Assembly (NCBI GenBank): GCA_020536535.1
Contig: JAHLWZ010000816.1
Coordinates: 1-64,000, forward strand
Source of the DNA: Pelomyxa schiedti
Lineage: Eukaryota > Evosea > Pelobiontida > Pelomyxidae
DNA length: 64,000 nucleotides
Reading direction: 5' to 3'
Of the stretch, positions 14,083 through 25,806 are shown piece after piece. Position numbers and translations under genes: made by a program. Numbering within the stretch: position 1 is the first letter of the stretch; each line of letters starts with the position of its first letter. The notes under the pieces were generated by a model. The model saw nothing but the letters and a program-made list of their open reading frames with translations, ran no database searches and had not been told where the DNA came from.

Positions 14083-17000
14083 TTAGGTGTTGTTGAGGGA
14101 GAGAGATTTAATTTGGAATGGCTGGAAACTTAGTGCAGCAGGGAGAGGAACTGGGCTTGATTGTGCTTCTTCTAATAAGTTCACATTTTGGAGGCTGCAA
14201 AAATTGGTGAGTGAGTTGCTCTTTGAGAAAACAAAGCGGAATAATGTCGTTACCTAGAGAAGTGCTCTGAGAGAGTCGGATCAATTTTTAGCTCGAGATG
14301 GTTGTGAGAACCGCCAAAACATTCATAGAGCCGCATTATGATATTACCGTTCCCTGTCTCGGCCATTTTAAGGGTATCAATGAGTACACCCTGGGCTGGA
14401 GCACTCCGGGCCTCAGATAGCTCCACGAAAGACTTGGAAGTGTGTGGTTGGTTGGTCAGAATGGGCAGAGAAATAAGACAGGAATTGAAGGCAGCAGCTT
14501 CTTCAATAACGCCGGCTTCTTGGAACATGCCTATTGCCAGTAAAAAATGAGAGGAAAGGTGTTTCTGACAAATGCATACCAAAGTGAGGCATTATCGCGT
14601 AGGAGAATGTGTGGTCTCCCATGTCCGCAGTTTTATCTGGCATCTTGGGTCCCCTCAGCAAGGAAATACGCATGACGTTATTAAGTACAGAATGCCTGAA
14701 CGAAATGAGTTCGGTACCATAAGCACCGTTGTATCTCACCCGTATTTGCAGTCGTTTAACAGAGCAACCCCAAAACCATGTTCAGAAAGGTCAGCCCACT
14801 TGTGTGCACAGACTTCGAACTTGGCCATATCCCAAGACGTGTTCATGTGCTTTTACGAGTGTTTCAAGGATAAAAAACTCACAGGAAGTGTGCAAACCGT
14901 GGGTCTCTCAATGTGGCCAAATTGAGTTTCATATGTGGCATTGAGGGATCTGACATTCACTGGGAATTCCACCTTCAATATTTTGTGGTCTTTTTCGCCG
15001 CACATATGTGCATAGTGAGTTATTTTCAAATAAGTAGTCCTTCCTGCTTGTACCTTCATTCCATGATACTTGGGTCTTGAACTCTAAGTATTTGCTGGTA
15101 CACTTGAGAGATATCCACTGTGTAATCTTGCACTTAGGAAGTAACTGGGCGATGTCAGTCATTGTTTATCGGTTCCTCTGACTACATACCAAAGTTGACA
15201 CTTTCAAAGTGGCTCGTATCGGCCCTGACTCAACAACTTCACAAACACAGTGCGGGTCAATGGTTATGGGCTTTTCTAAGTGGAATATGTCAACCTGAAA
15301 ATAGTTTGTTTCAAACTAAAGAGTAACCATTTACTTACATCCCAGTTGTCCCAGTAGTTGGGCATATCCTCAAATACCACAAACTTGTTCCCTATAAGTA
15401 CATTGACTTGTAAAGAAAAAAATCACAGTTACTAACCAACAGCATGTGTTGCAATACACTCTCTTTGACCATGCAGACTACTTTTGCACATCAAACTGGA
15501 TATAGTCCCATCAGACGAGATGCACGCTGTGAGGTATTGATTTTCCAGAATATATTGAGATTGTCGTGGCGTAACGATGACAGGAGGGACTGGACAGGGT
15601 GCATCTGTTGACGAAGATGTGAGTTGTGTTGTAAAACCACTTTATTTTCTTTCAAACCAGACACTGTGTAACCCACTGATGGGGCTTGCACTACCGCAAG
15701 GAACTGGTGTTTTTTAACTTATGTGTGAATAGAGAACAGTGTATGAAATAGTTAAACCTTTCCATTGTAGGCACTTTGTTGGGAAAATGATTCCTCATCG
15801 AGTTCAACCACCTCTGTACGTGGGAACGATAAAGTATTCATTACAGCCAGGGCTTTGTGGGCATCACCAGCTGTTGACAATAATTGTTTGAACAAAGCAT
15901 CCATTCCAAGTTTGAGTAGATTTGCGCCTTTGGCTATTTTTTTTTATGGGAGCAGGGGAAGGAGGCAGGAAAAAAAATTAAAATAGGCCAAAAGGAGGAT
16001 TTGACGTGAGAACTTTGAACTTCCAAGTAATGCTGGGCACTGTCTTCATAAACCATGCCAATTGAGGACCCAGGAAGTACATCATGGAACTAGAAAAGGT
16101 TCTTCTAGGTTAGTTGAATAGTTGTTAGGGTTAAAAAACAACCTGGTTAAGTAAAATTAACTTCCACATATGAGAGAGCTCTTGATAGGGATACAGTGGC
16201 AGTAATTTTAAGGCTGTGGCAAGTGAACAGACACACTCGATGTCATGCAACAGAAATTCAGACTTCCGGTTCCAAAATTTATTTTTTGCTTGTGTTGTAT
16301 AAGTTCCTCTGTGCATCTAGTGGCTGTTTAAAGACGCACAAATACTTATCACCCATACCTCAAAATACTGTAGAAAGAAAGAAAAAAGGGTATTAGTAAC
16401 AAGAATTTGGATGGATGTAGCACACCAATTCTCCTCTCCAAGAAAGAAGTTTGTGGCCAGATCGCTCTAAGACAGAGGAAAAGAATTCTGACGGAGTTGC
16501 TGACTAAAAAAAAATCTCAGAGAAGAATAAGTATTGATGTATACCTTCATCAGAGGAAGCCCAGGTATTCCCTGAGATAAGGTATTGTAACGGTCAAGCA
16601 TTTGATACTGTGGGCCCCCACCGCCATCCCCATGGCCGAACAGCAATAAGCTCTCAGGACAGCGCTCCTTATTTTTTCTTTATAATGAATGATATCTGCT
16701 TGGGAAGGTACTCGATCTTTATTGTTGGTTTCACATTTAATGCACTCTTGAGCATCCACCCTTGCATTGTAGGTATCAGCAGGAGGGAAATGTGTTAAAA
16801 CACGGCTTCCATCAAGCCCTTCCCTGCATAAATGTTAAAATGGGTAAAAAAAAGTGTTCAGCAGGTTACCAGAAAAAGGTTGTATATGGGAACTTATTTG
16901 TTTGATTCCAGCTAAGTTTTTGGGTAAGAAAATATTCTACATTTGCTCCACGCATGAGCTGGGGCAGTTGGGCAGCATAACCTCCAAGGAGTCATACGCA

Positions 17001-18580
17001 AACAAAGTGGTGTGTGCAAACCAAAAGTGTCAGGAAGCCAGAAGATATCACAGTACTTTCCAAATTCACTTCTGAGAGCACATCACAAAGGAGAAGAAAG
17101 AAGTGATCATACTTGAAAAAACGCTGTCCCAACAGAAATTGCCTCACCAGTGACTCCCCACACGGTATGTTGCAGTCCTTGGGTGGTTTTTATTTCATAT
17201 TTCCTTGACTACACTGTAATACCATTTCAACCCAAGTTGCCCCAACAGGTGCAAAGCGTTTGTTTGCCACTGCCATTTTAATTTCTTCATAAAGAGCAGG
17301 GTACAAATCCTTCACCCACTCCATTTGTTGCGCTTGGGATACAGCAAAACAAAATCTTGCCATTATGTCAGGGATACAGGTACACTTATGGAATCTCACT
17401 GTGGAAATTGCTCAGCATTACGAAGTTGTGCAACCCAACTTCTTGCACATTTGGCTTTTGTGACACTATAGGGCCACAACCATGCTATCAACTGCTAAGT
17501 AGAAAGAGGGGTGTGGCACACTACCTGTGTCAATGTGGCAGTGACCAACAGCTGTAATCATGTGTGGGGTATGCCCTGTATGTGAAGCTATGAACTCATG
17601 CAAATATTCTCGTGCTTTCTATGGGGAGGCACTCAGCAGTAATACTTTGAGAAACGGTTTGCACCTGAATCGAGTTATCATCATCAAGAAAGCACATGTT
17701 CACTGCATCATCAGCTGCCCAGAGACCATCAGCTGCGCCTTGACTCGTTTCTGGTAAGTTCTTCATATCATCAGAAAAGTGTGACCAGAAATTATCAAGA
17801 CCTTGGCAGCATTCCATAGAATGTAAAGGTCATTTGCTAGGTCATTAACATTCCGATTGAACACAGCTATCTCGGCCTTTTTCAGTTTGAAATCCCGGGT
17901 ACTAGGAGGTGCTTCGGGACCACATTCCCACCCTGGTGAATTTCCAAACATCTCAAAGCAACGTCAAAGAGGGATGAAAGTGCCACAGTCAAAACCTCAC
18001 AGCACGCCAGTTGAATGAAGAAGGCAAATTTCTTCCCAGCCTGTGCAGTCTTGGATAAAATGTAGCAGTTGCGCTGAGTATCATCTATTGGCAAGTTGCT
18101 TGGTTCTATTGAAGTTTGAGTATAGTAACCTGTGGTGCCTGTCATTGATTGCAATGGTACACCTGTCTCTGAAAACAGCATTGACTCACTACCAGAATCC
18201 CAGAGTAAATGCACTTCCTTTCCAGTAAATGACTCTGGAATCTCCACTTCCACATGTAGCCTAAAAATGGGCAATAATTGGGTAAGAGTCCTTTACAATG
18301 CCAAAGGGGGCATTTTACCACGCGGATTGCGAAGGGGAAAATACCAGTGGGTGGACCAAATTGGACCAAAAACATCGCCTACTGAGCATGGCACGTAAGA
18401 CCCCAGCAGCGACGCCGCTTCCGCGAACGTAGACAGTTCGGGATCGGAGGGGCGCGGGGCAGCGAGGCGCGTTACGTGAAGCGGGTGCGTCGCGCCGTAC
18501 AAACGCGACTTGAGCAGGAACGACTTTGTCAGAAACGACTCGACGCGCGACAGCGTGATGTCTCTGTGATGGTGAAACAT
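14083..18580 (-). CDS. Cytosolic/vacuolar class alpha-mannosidase (GH38, MAN2C1/AMS1 type)
   Basis: Glycoside hydrolase that trims mannose from free oligosaccharides. The ATG at 18580 begins a segment starting [10 protein letters not shown] and containing LLKSRLYG and [12 protein letters not shown], characteristic of the MAN2C1/Ams1 branch. There is no signal peptide, consistent with a cytosolic start. Next come the beta-rich N-terminal part ([13 protein letters not shown]), [13 protein letters not shown], and the catalytic domain with AVGHCHIDT (metal-binding HxD), [10 protein letters not shown] and [11 protein letters not shown]. The C-terminal exons ([14 protein letters not shown] and the final [11 protein letters not shown]) match the beta domains, ending at 14083. 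The gene has many small introns spread over 4.5 kb. The catalytic nucleophile exon was not pinned down. Confidence 0.85.
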
Positions 18581-19090
18581 GTGCCCGATTGTTTCCCAAA
18601 TAAAGGAGTCACAGACTCATTTTTTTGCGAAGGCACACTTGAAACATGTGCCTTTTTTTGGTGTGTTTCACTGAACCCCAACAAAGATTGCGGAGTGGCA
18701 AAACCCCAAGTTGTCTCCTGCAGGAGGGTTCCGGTCGGTTGATTATTTGTCTGAAATAAAGTACGCGAGCCCGCCGAGGGGGGAACGCCAAGGTACAAAT
18801 TTTTTGATCTGAATCTCTGTTTCGAGAAAATCCACGGAGTTACATGGAGGATCTGCCCTTTCTGCAAGTAATTCATTTACTGGGTCCAATCAGATTTGGG
18901 CACAAGGTCTAATCTTCCGTAAAGGCGAGAACCTTAACATAGAACAAAGTACAAAAAGAGAGGAATCCTCTTTTGCCTGTGGAGGTCACTCTTTTCCTTT
19001 TGACATCGAAGCCTCTCAGGACACCAAACCCGGTACTACACATCACTTACTTCCGCTACCCCCGCGCCCATAATTACCCTTATCCTTCCC
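18581..19090. promoter_or_regulatory. Divergent intergenic region
   Basis: About 510 bp between the mannosidase start (minus) and the start of the Ser/Pro-rich gene (plus). It should contain both promoters. Several short open frames here are unremarkable. No repeat or RNA-like structure noticed. Confidence 0.35.
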
Positions 19091-21083
19091 ATGGACACTA
19101 CCTCCTCTTCCACCTCATCCTCATCCTCAGCCTCAGCCTCAGCCTCAGCCTTCCTCGCACTCCCGCCACCTCCCATAAGTTCCACTCTGACTCCTCGGCC
19201 GCCCCCGATGCCCGTGTTCCCGCCCCAAGGTTTTTCCCCTGCAGCAGGGCCTCTTTTCGAGCTCATCATTCCGTCTCCATTGGCTCCTGGTCCTTTTAGC
19301 GTAAGAAATACACACGCTCTCTCCTTGTTATTCAATTTTGTCAATCATTTTTTCGTGACACTTGGTGTTACTTCGATTTTTCGTTAACTTACGGTTGACT
19401 CTGCACTAGTTGAAAATTAGAGTAGTAAAGAGGCTCCTACGTACCTATCAAATCAGTGCTCAATCCTTGGTTGAGGCTGTGAATTCATTGACTTTCACTG
19501 TGGAGAATAGCCCCTCAAATAGTCCTCACACTGCCTTGATTGCATGCAAACATGATGGCAAGCCAATAAGGCTGGAGAGATCAGCACAGATGTGGACTGT
19601 GCAGAGAATCAAAGACGAACCTTATGAAACTTACTCTATATTATGCAGATGCCACTGCAGTAGTTCAAAGTAAAAACTTTTTTTCCCCCTCCCTCCTATT
19701 GGGTCTAATTCCCTCAGGAATCATTTTGGTGGTTCTCTGAGATTTTCTATGAGGATTGGAGATTTTACTCTTCAATCAGGAGGAATCACATTTCTTTCCA
19801 AACTACCCCCTTCTTCCCCACCAAGACGGCGGTCGCCATGCAAACGCTCCCGTGGGACTGGAAGTTGTGAGGAACCTCCTCCAGCTCAGAGTCGCACTCC
19901 CTCTCCAACCTCTCTTGTGCCTACTGTCGGTGTCCTTACTCCTCCGACTTCTACTCCAAGCCCGCGCGATCTTATGCCACATTACCTCATTCCTGCACAA
20001 CTTGCGACGTGGCCCAGTGACACTGCTGCAGCGCATTCATCTCCGCTGCCTTCACCCTCTCCCTTAGTCTATGAGATTTTCCCAGCTTCCCAGCCTCGCA
20101 CTGACTTTCCAAGCCCGCAACAACAACCTCCTGTCGTGCCTGAAGTGACTCCATTCTCCCCTCAGTTAAGTAGATCCACACTCATTCCTTCCAATGCCTC
20201 CCCTCGAAGAACTGCCTCACCCTCGTGCTCCCTCATCCCTCCCAGATCACCAACTACCCGGCAGACCGCAAGGCAAATCTTTCCCCCTCTCGATGAGACA
20301 CCCCCTAATGTATCGGAGCTGCCCTCACAAACATCATGTTCAGTTGCCACTGTACCTTGTCCGGTGAGCCCAGTGCAGAGTACTACTATGACAGTGGATA
20401 CCGCCAGTGCAGACACAAGTTCACACAGCCCTTTATGGTTGAGTAATAGCAATGGACCGGAGAGAACGCAAACACCACCGCAGCAGTGCACTTTATTTGC
20501 CACACCCATTTCAATTGCACTTGCACAGCAGCAAGTTCAACAACCCTCCCTTCCAGAATCTTCCATTCCATTGACACAAAACGACTCCCCAGGCACACGG
20601 CTATTGCCAAATAGCCCAGAGACACCTTCACCCGCTCGCAGCCCACCCATGGACTACACCAGCTTCGAAATTACTATTCAAAGCCCTCAATGCTTCCTGC
20701 AGCATGGCCAGTACAAACCTTGGTTAATGGCCTTAAAGAACACATGGGAGCTCAACCCGGATTCGAGGACTTCCATTATTCTAGTACTCTTCCCTCTCCT
20801 GCAACTTCAATCAACTCTCTATCAATGAATTTTCACCTGCACTCATTTGACTATTCTCGAGATTCCACACTAACCCCTCACTCCCAAATAGTGGAACAGC
20901 ACAATGTGCAACCCACAATTGGACTCATGGTTACATGCACCATATCTTGCCGTTTCGCAACCGGCACCACGTGCCTGGAGGCCAAAAGGAAGGCTGAAGA
21001 GTTCTTGAGCTCAGCCGGCCCTGTTATTCCACGACAGGCTTGGGCCTCTAAGTACATGCAAATCACATCCAGCAAACTCCTGT
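19091..21083 (+). CDS. Unrecognised Ser/Pro-rich protein, possible transcription regulator
   Basis: Starts with a Ser/Ala run at ATG 19091. Exon 1 ends at a GTAAGA donor near 19300. Exon 2 (about 19410-19670) encodes a compact, conserved-looking domain containing LKIRVVKRLLRTYQ and KHDGKPIRLERSAQMW. Exon 3 follows a CCCTCAG acceptor and continues with FGGSLRFSMRIGDF and FLSKLPPSSPPRRR. The rest is Pro/Ser/Thr-rich and low complexity to about 20690. Downstream, the coding-looking frame changes to one containing NGLKEHMGAQPGFEDF and ending at 21083. The folded part is beta-rich and basic, which would fit a DNA-binding domain, but I recognise no family. Confidence 0.6.
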
Positions 21084-21283
21084 GAGAGGAAAATGAGGAA
21101 TTTTCTTCAGAGCAGGCTTGGCGGTAAAACCAAACCCACCCACAATTTTAGGAACATTTTGGGAGTTTTTAATAATTTTTTGCAATCTTTGCCACTTTTT
21201 GGCCACCCCTTTACCACAAAATGGTGGTTTTTTTTTTTTTTTTTGTAGAGGAATAATGGTGAACCCTACTGTGTGAGGGCCTT

Positions 21284-22820
21284 TTACAAATCCGTAAGGA
21301 TTTTGAAGAAATACTCCAAGTCTAATTGTGAGTCTTCAGGGAGGTCAGTGCAGTGTACAGCGTTTTTTACCTATTTGGAGTGTGAGCTAGTGGATATGAA
21401 GGGGTACAGGAGAGTACCGCATTAACACCAAAAGTGGCTCTCAGTGTCTCGGGACGAATGTTTCTGGCGATAAGGGGGTCGTGGGGACCGCATATTCCTC
21501 TAAATATTGATTGTGCTGGGTGTTCTGGTGTGGCCTCTGGATGACTGAGCTCGAGGGCAATGCAAGGCCCGGATATCATCTCTGCAACTACTTCCTGAAG
21601 AAAGTAATTAGTGAAATGTTCACAAGAAACAGTACACACAACCTGAAAATTGTGAATTACACCTTTGTATACCTCTAAAAACTCCTGGCACTGAACAGAT
21701 GTAAGTTGTACCAGTCTCATGGCTGTGATGTTGAATCCAAATCTGGAAATGGAAGACACCACTTTTCCATACTGACCTGAAAGAGAAATGAGAGAGTAAA
21801 GGACCACAAGAAATAGTACCCGACATTACACAGTGTGGTTTAATGACACCCAGAGTAGTGGTCCTGTCACAAAGTGCTGGTTCTACAAAGATATGCTCAT
21901 CACCGAAAAAGAAATCTAACTCCTTTTTCAATTGGATATACTCTGGCCAAAATAAAGAGGTCATACCAGGTCTACAGTATCGGCAGACTGGGCGCAAATA
22001 GCAGCACTTGGTTTAAGTGTATTGATGGAGTCAACTGCTTGCCAAGCACATTGAACAGCATTCTCACCTGTGAGTTCCAGTGCAATAATGGCGCAGTCAG
22101 TTGATGCATTGCTGTAAACCTTAAGTTGGTGTCAACAGATACATTTATCCTTAAGAAAATACAATATAGGGTACATTATAATCAGAGAGTTTCTGGGAAA
22201 CATCAATGAATACCTGAGCCAATCATTTCCATGAATTTGATCGAAGAGATAGGCATCCTCGAGTAATATTCGGAGCATTTGGGCATGTGTCAACTGTATC
22301 TTTGATCCTTTCAAAAAAGATAGGGCAGCGCCAAGATCAGAATCAAGCAGAGTGGCATTTAAAAGAACGAGTGTTCTATCAAGTGAGTTCAGAGTCTAGA
22401 TTTCAAATTTCGAAGGTACTTCTGTCTATCAGCCTCAAGCATGTGCCTCGTGAAGTCATCCCCGTAAGAGAGAAGAAGCAACGAGCGGTTATAAACAGTG
22501 ATATGTGATCCAATAACAAAATTGCGCAAAGTTAAGCCCTGAGCTGAAGTCCTCTTCAAAAATAGCCTGTGTTGTTTCATGTTTACCTTGGGGAAAAAAA
22601 AAGTCATCACCATGCCTTTCACCTAGGCAGACCCAAACCACTGCCAAAAAATGGGGATAGGGAAACAAAAACGAACCAACTCTATTGTTCCATCCTGAGG
22701 GAAAAAACAAGCCAACAACGGCAAAGCAGTCCCAGCAAACGGGTCCATCCACTCGCAATTAAACACGTATCTTTCATCCGTGGCCGCTGCTGTGGCTGTA
22801 GATCTCCTGGGTTCGTTCAT
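21284..22820 (-). CDS. NME7-like protein (DM10 plus two nucleoside diphosphate kinase domains)
   Basis: NME7 is a microtubule/gamma-tubulin-associated and axonemal protein. ATG 22820 opens a DM10 domain: ERYVFNCEWMDP, then FLKRTSAQGLTLRNFVIG and VYNRSLLLLSYGD. A first NDK domain follows (IQLTHAQMLRILLEDA, CAIIALELTGENAV) and looks degenerate, since I see no catalytic His motif in it. The second NDK domain is well preserved: TLGVIKPHCVMS, FGFNITAMRL, EFLEVYKGVI, GPCIALEL, FRGICGPHDP, ARNIRPETLRATFG, and across the last intron NAVHCTDLPEDS with the expected His. The stop is at 21284. The domain order is the NME7 signature and suggests the organism builds a cilium or flagellum. Confidence 0.87.
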
Positions 22821-23061
22821 AGGTTGGAAGTTCTTAGTTTTTTTCCCCTGTTTTCAGGAATTGCCCGAATACCTTTTTGATGGGAGGTGCTGAACCCAGA
22901 CATCACAACGAGTGAGAGTGAAGAAAGAGCAAAGATAATGTAAAATGCATATGCTTTCTATTGGTGTTGGTTTTGAGGGCTAGTCAAGACAACAGCAGAG
23001 GTGAAACAAAGGCGTTCTAAAAACTGTTTTTTTCCCAAGGCAAGATACAATTGTTCTGGTT
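22821..23061. other. Spacer between NME7 and uS2/RPSA genes
   Basis: About 240 bp holding the 5' region of the NME7 gene and the 3' end of the ribosomal gene, both minus strand. No feature seen. Confidence 0.3.
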
Positions 23062-25256
23062 TCAATCCCAAGTGGCTGGTGCGGTAACAACAACGGCAGA
23101 TGCGTCCCAGTTTTGTGCTGGGTCCTGAGTCCAGTCGTCGGCGTGTGATTGTGGTGCCTGAAGCTGAACTGGTTCCTCGGCTTGAACTCCCTGCAAAAAA
23201 AAGGGCGGTTAGAAAAAGTGGTTTATGGAAGAGCTGGAATCGGTTATTACCTTAGCTTGCTGTTGCTTGGAGAGGTCCTGAGCCTCGGCGGCCAAGGTGT
23301 CCTTCCGCTCTTGCTCATCGGGATCCCTGAGAATAATGTTAGAGGGTAAAAGCGGTCGTGTTGGCAAGGTACCTGTAGAAGAAGAGATCAACCATGATCT
23401 CCCACTCCTTGTCGCGGGCGAGTGTTCCTCTAAGGCGTAAAACTTCCCGGGCGAGCAGCCAGTACATAAGACCGATGGAGTGCTTGGCCTTGTTGTTGCA
23501 CGGAATGGCAATATCAACATAGCGAAGAGGGCTGTCTGTGTGGCAGAGGCCGATGGTGATAACGTTGTTGTACATAGACTCCCTCAAAGCCTAGAGACTA
23601 TAAGTTCGCCGTCCGGTTGAGAAGGGACCGGGTACCTGATGATCGGATCGAGGATCAGTGACGATAACAACGCGGGGCTCCTTGAAGGTCTTCTTCTGAG
23701 CCTGATTTGTGAAAGTACCAGGCATGAACCTACCGGCAATGGCGTGGCACCCAGTGTACTTGGCGAATTTCAGGACGGCCCTTTGACCGAAAGGCCTTGC
23801 AGAACAGACAACGACATCCTGTGGAAGGGTAAGAAACTCGACAATCAGAAAGTAATTTACCTGTGGGTTTTCAATTCCGGCAATAACCCTAGCAGCCAAT
23901 ACAAGTTTCTCCCAGGTCTTGAGAAGATTTATGATGTGTACACCTGCACAGAGTTCAGACAAAGACAATCAAATAAAGGAAAATACCGTCGTTTCTGCGG
24001 TTGAACACATAGGGACCCATGGCAGTCTCCAAATTGATGGAGCCCAAGTGGACATGGCAAGCAAGCATCTTTTTAATCTCTTCCTCAGTTGCGTGCAGGC
24101 ACTTGGGAGTGTTGGTCTTGAACCTGGGCTTGAGAATCTTGCTTGAAGCGGGCTTGCCAGAGAGGCACATCGGATGGAACGAGTGTAGTTGGTTGGGCTT
24201 CTTGGTATCGGCACCAAAGCGGCGGCGGAACATGATGCTCTTTCGTCCGTCACAGAACACATAGAAAGGTCCCCTTCTCCTGCGGCGAGGGGCGATCTTG
24301 ACCTTTCGGGTGGCTGCCTTCTTGGTGACCTTCTTGGTCTTGGCTTTCTCGGTCTTCTTTGCGGGTGCCTTCTTAGCAACAACCTTGGCTTTAGTTGTCT
24401 TCTCTCCGGCTTTCTTCTCAGCGGGTTTCTTGGCAACTGGCTTCTTCTCAGCGGGCTTCTTGGCAGGGGCTGCCTTTCCGGCTGGTTTCTTGGCAGCGGG
24501 CTTCTTCTCTGCTGGCTTCTTGCCGGCGGCGAGTTTCTTAGCGGGAGCAGCCTTCTTCTCTGCTGGCTTCTTAGCAGCGGGCTTCTTCTCTGCTGGCTTT
24601 TTCTCACCTTTCTTGGCGGGGGCTGCCTTCTCAGCGGGCTTCTTGGTGGCTGGCTTCTTCTCGACGGGTTTCTTTTCAGCGGGCTTCTTTTCAGCGGGCT
24701 TCTTCTCAGCGGGCTTCTTGGCTGGTGCCTTTGCTGCAGGCTTTTTGGGGGCGGGGGCCTTCTTCTCGGCCTCGGGCTTCTCTGCCTTTGCTTTCTTTTC
24801 CACTGGTTTCTTCTCAGCTGCGGGTTTCTTCTCTGCTGGTTTCTTTGCTGGTGCTTTCTTCTCGGCTAGTTTCTTCTCAGCAACTGGTTTTTTCTCCGCT
24901 GGTTTCTTCTCCGCAACTGGCTTCTTCTCGGCCGCTGGTTTCTTTTCGGCTGGTTTCTTCTCCGCAGCGGGTTTTTTTGCTGGGGCAGGTTTCTTCTCAA
25001 CTGCCTTCTTTTCGGGTGCGGGCTTCTTCTCAGCCGCTGGTTTCTCGGTCTTGGGCTTCTCAGCGGGCTTCTTTGCTGGTGCTGGTTTCTTCTCTGCTGG
25101 TTTCTCTGTCTTGGGTTTCTCCGCTGGTGCCTTCTTTGGGGCGGGTTTTTCCTCGGGCTTCTTTGCGGGTGTTGGTTTTTTCTCAGCCTTGGGAGCTGGC
25201 TTGGCCTTCTCGGCCGCCGGCTTTGGAGCTGGGGCCTTTGCTTTGGCAGTCTCCAT
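23062..25256 (-). CDS. Ribosomal protein uS2/RPSA with a very long lysine-rich N-terminal extension
   Basis: The C-terminal part is the small-subunit protein uS2 (RPSA/laminin-receptor family). It shows [103 protein letters not shown] and [18 protein letters not shown], with a Gln/Trp/Asp-containing tail ending TWD at 23062. The same first exon starts at ATG 25256 and encodes about 310 residues of Lys/Ala/Pro/Glu repeats, then a basic stretch with [11 protein letters not shown], before uS2 begins. No stop or obvious splice site separates them. Normal uS2 starts almost directly at the TEEE-equivalent. The extension resembles histone H1 tails or extensions reported on some protist ribosomal proteins. 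Confidence 0.85.
24310..25250 (-). repeat. Lys/Ala/Pro/Glu tandem coding repeat
   Basis: Degenerate repeats of units like KKPAEKKPA encoded on the minus strand, with drift in length and spacing. On the plus strand this produces long, spurious open frames rich in Phe, Leu, Gly and Ser. The repeat is the N-terminal extension of the uS2/RPSA gene. Confidence 0.85.
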
Positions 25257-25806
25257 TTAAAATCGTATGCGGTACGTTAGCTCCTGCGTTAACGTTGGAA
25301 CAAGGCTCGTGTGGTGCATGGGTATGTGTATGTGTTTTTGTTTTTGTATTTGCATTCATTGTCATATTTGTAACAACCTCCATCTCTACCCCCGAAAAAA
25401 AAAAAAAAAAGAGCCGCCAACAAAACGCCTCTTCGTGGTGCGGCCGTGGGTGTAATAAAAAAAAAAAAAACGGAGAAAACAACACCACGAGGGGGGAAAA
25501 ACAGGCGATTTTGTCGCGTTACCGGTGATGAGCTGTGTCGCGTCGGAGGCGATAACTGCGGACAAAACGCCTTGGCACGGAAAAATGAAGTCTCTGAGAA
25601 AAAAATGAAATAAATAAATAAATGAGGAGATCTCCGAACGACGTCAAACGCTCGCAACTGTGGAGTTGCCAATGGACAAAAAGAAAATATTTTTTTCTTC
25701 TTCGAGATGTTTTGAACTTTCGTTAGAAATGAAAAAAAGAGAAAATCAATCGTAAAACAAATAAAATCCATTGATGGTTGAAGGAAGTGGTATAACCCAA
25801 CCCCAA
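25257..25806. other. Intergenic region with homopolymer tracts
   Basis: About 550 bp upstream of the uS2/RPSA gene and downstream of the adenylation-reductase gene. It contains A-runs at about 25396-25411 and 25457-25470 and a short ATAA-type tandem at about 25605-25623. No convincing coding content. It presumably carries the ribosomal gene promoter. Confidence 0.4.

Noticed and set aside
24189-25528. Long plus-strand open frames rich in Phe, Ala, Gly, Leu and Ser
   Set aside because: They are the antisense of the Lys/Ala/Pro repeat of the uS2 gene; repeat periodicity keeps all frames open.
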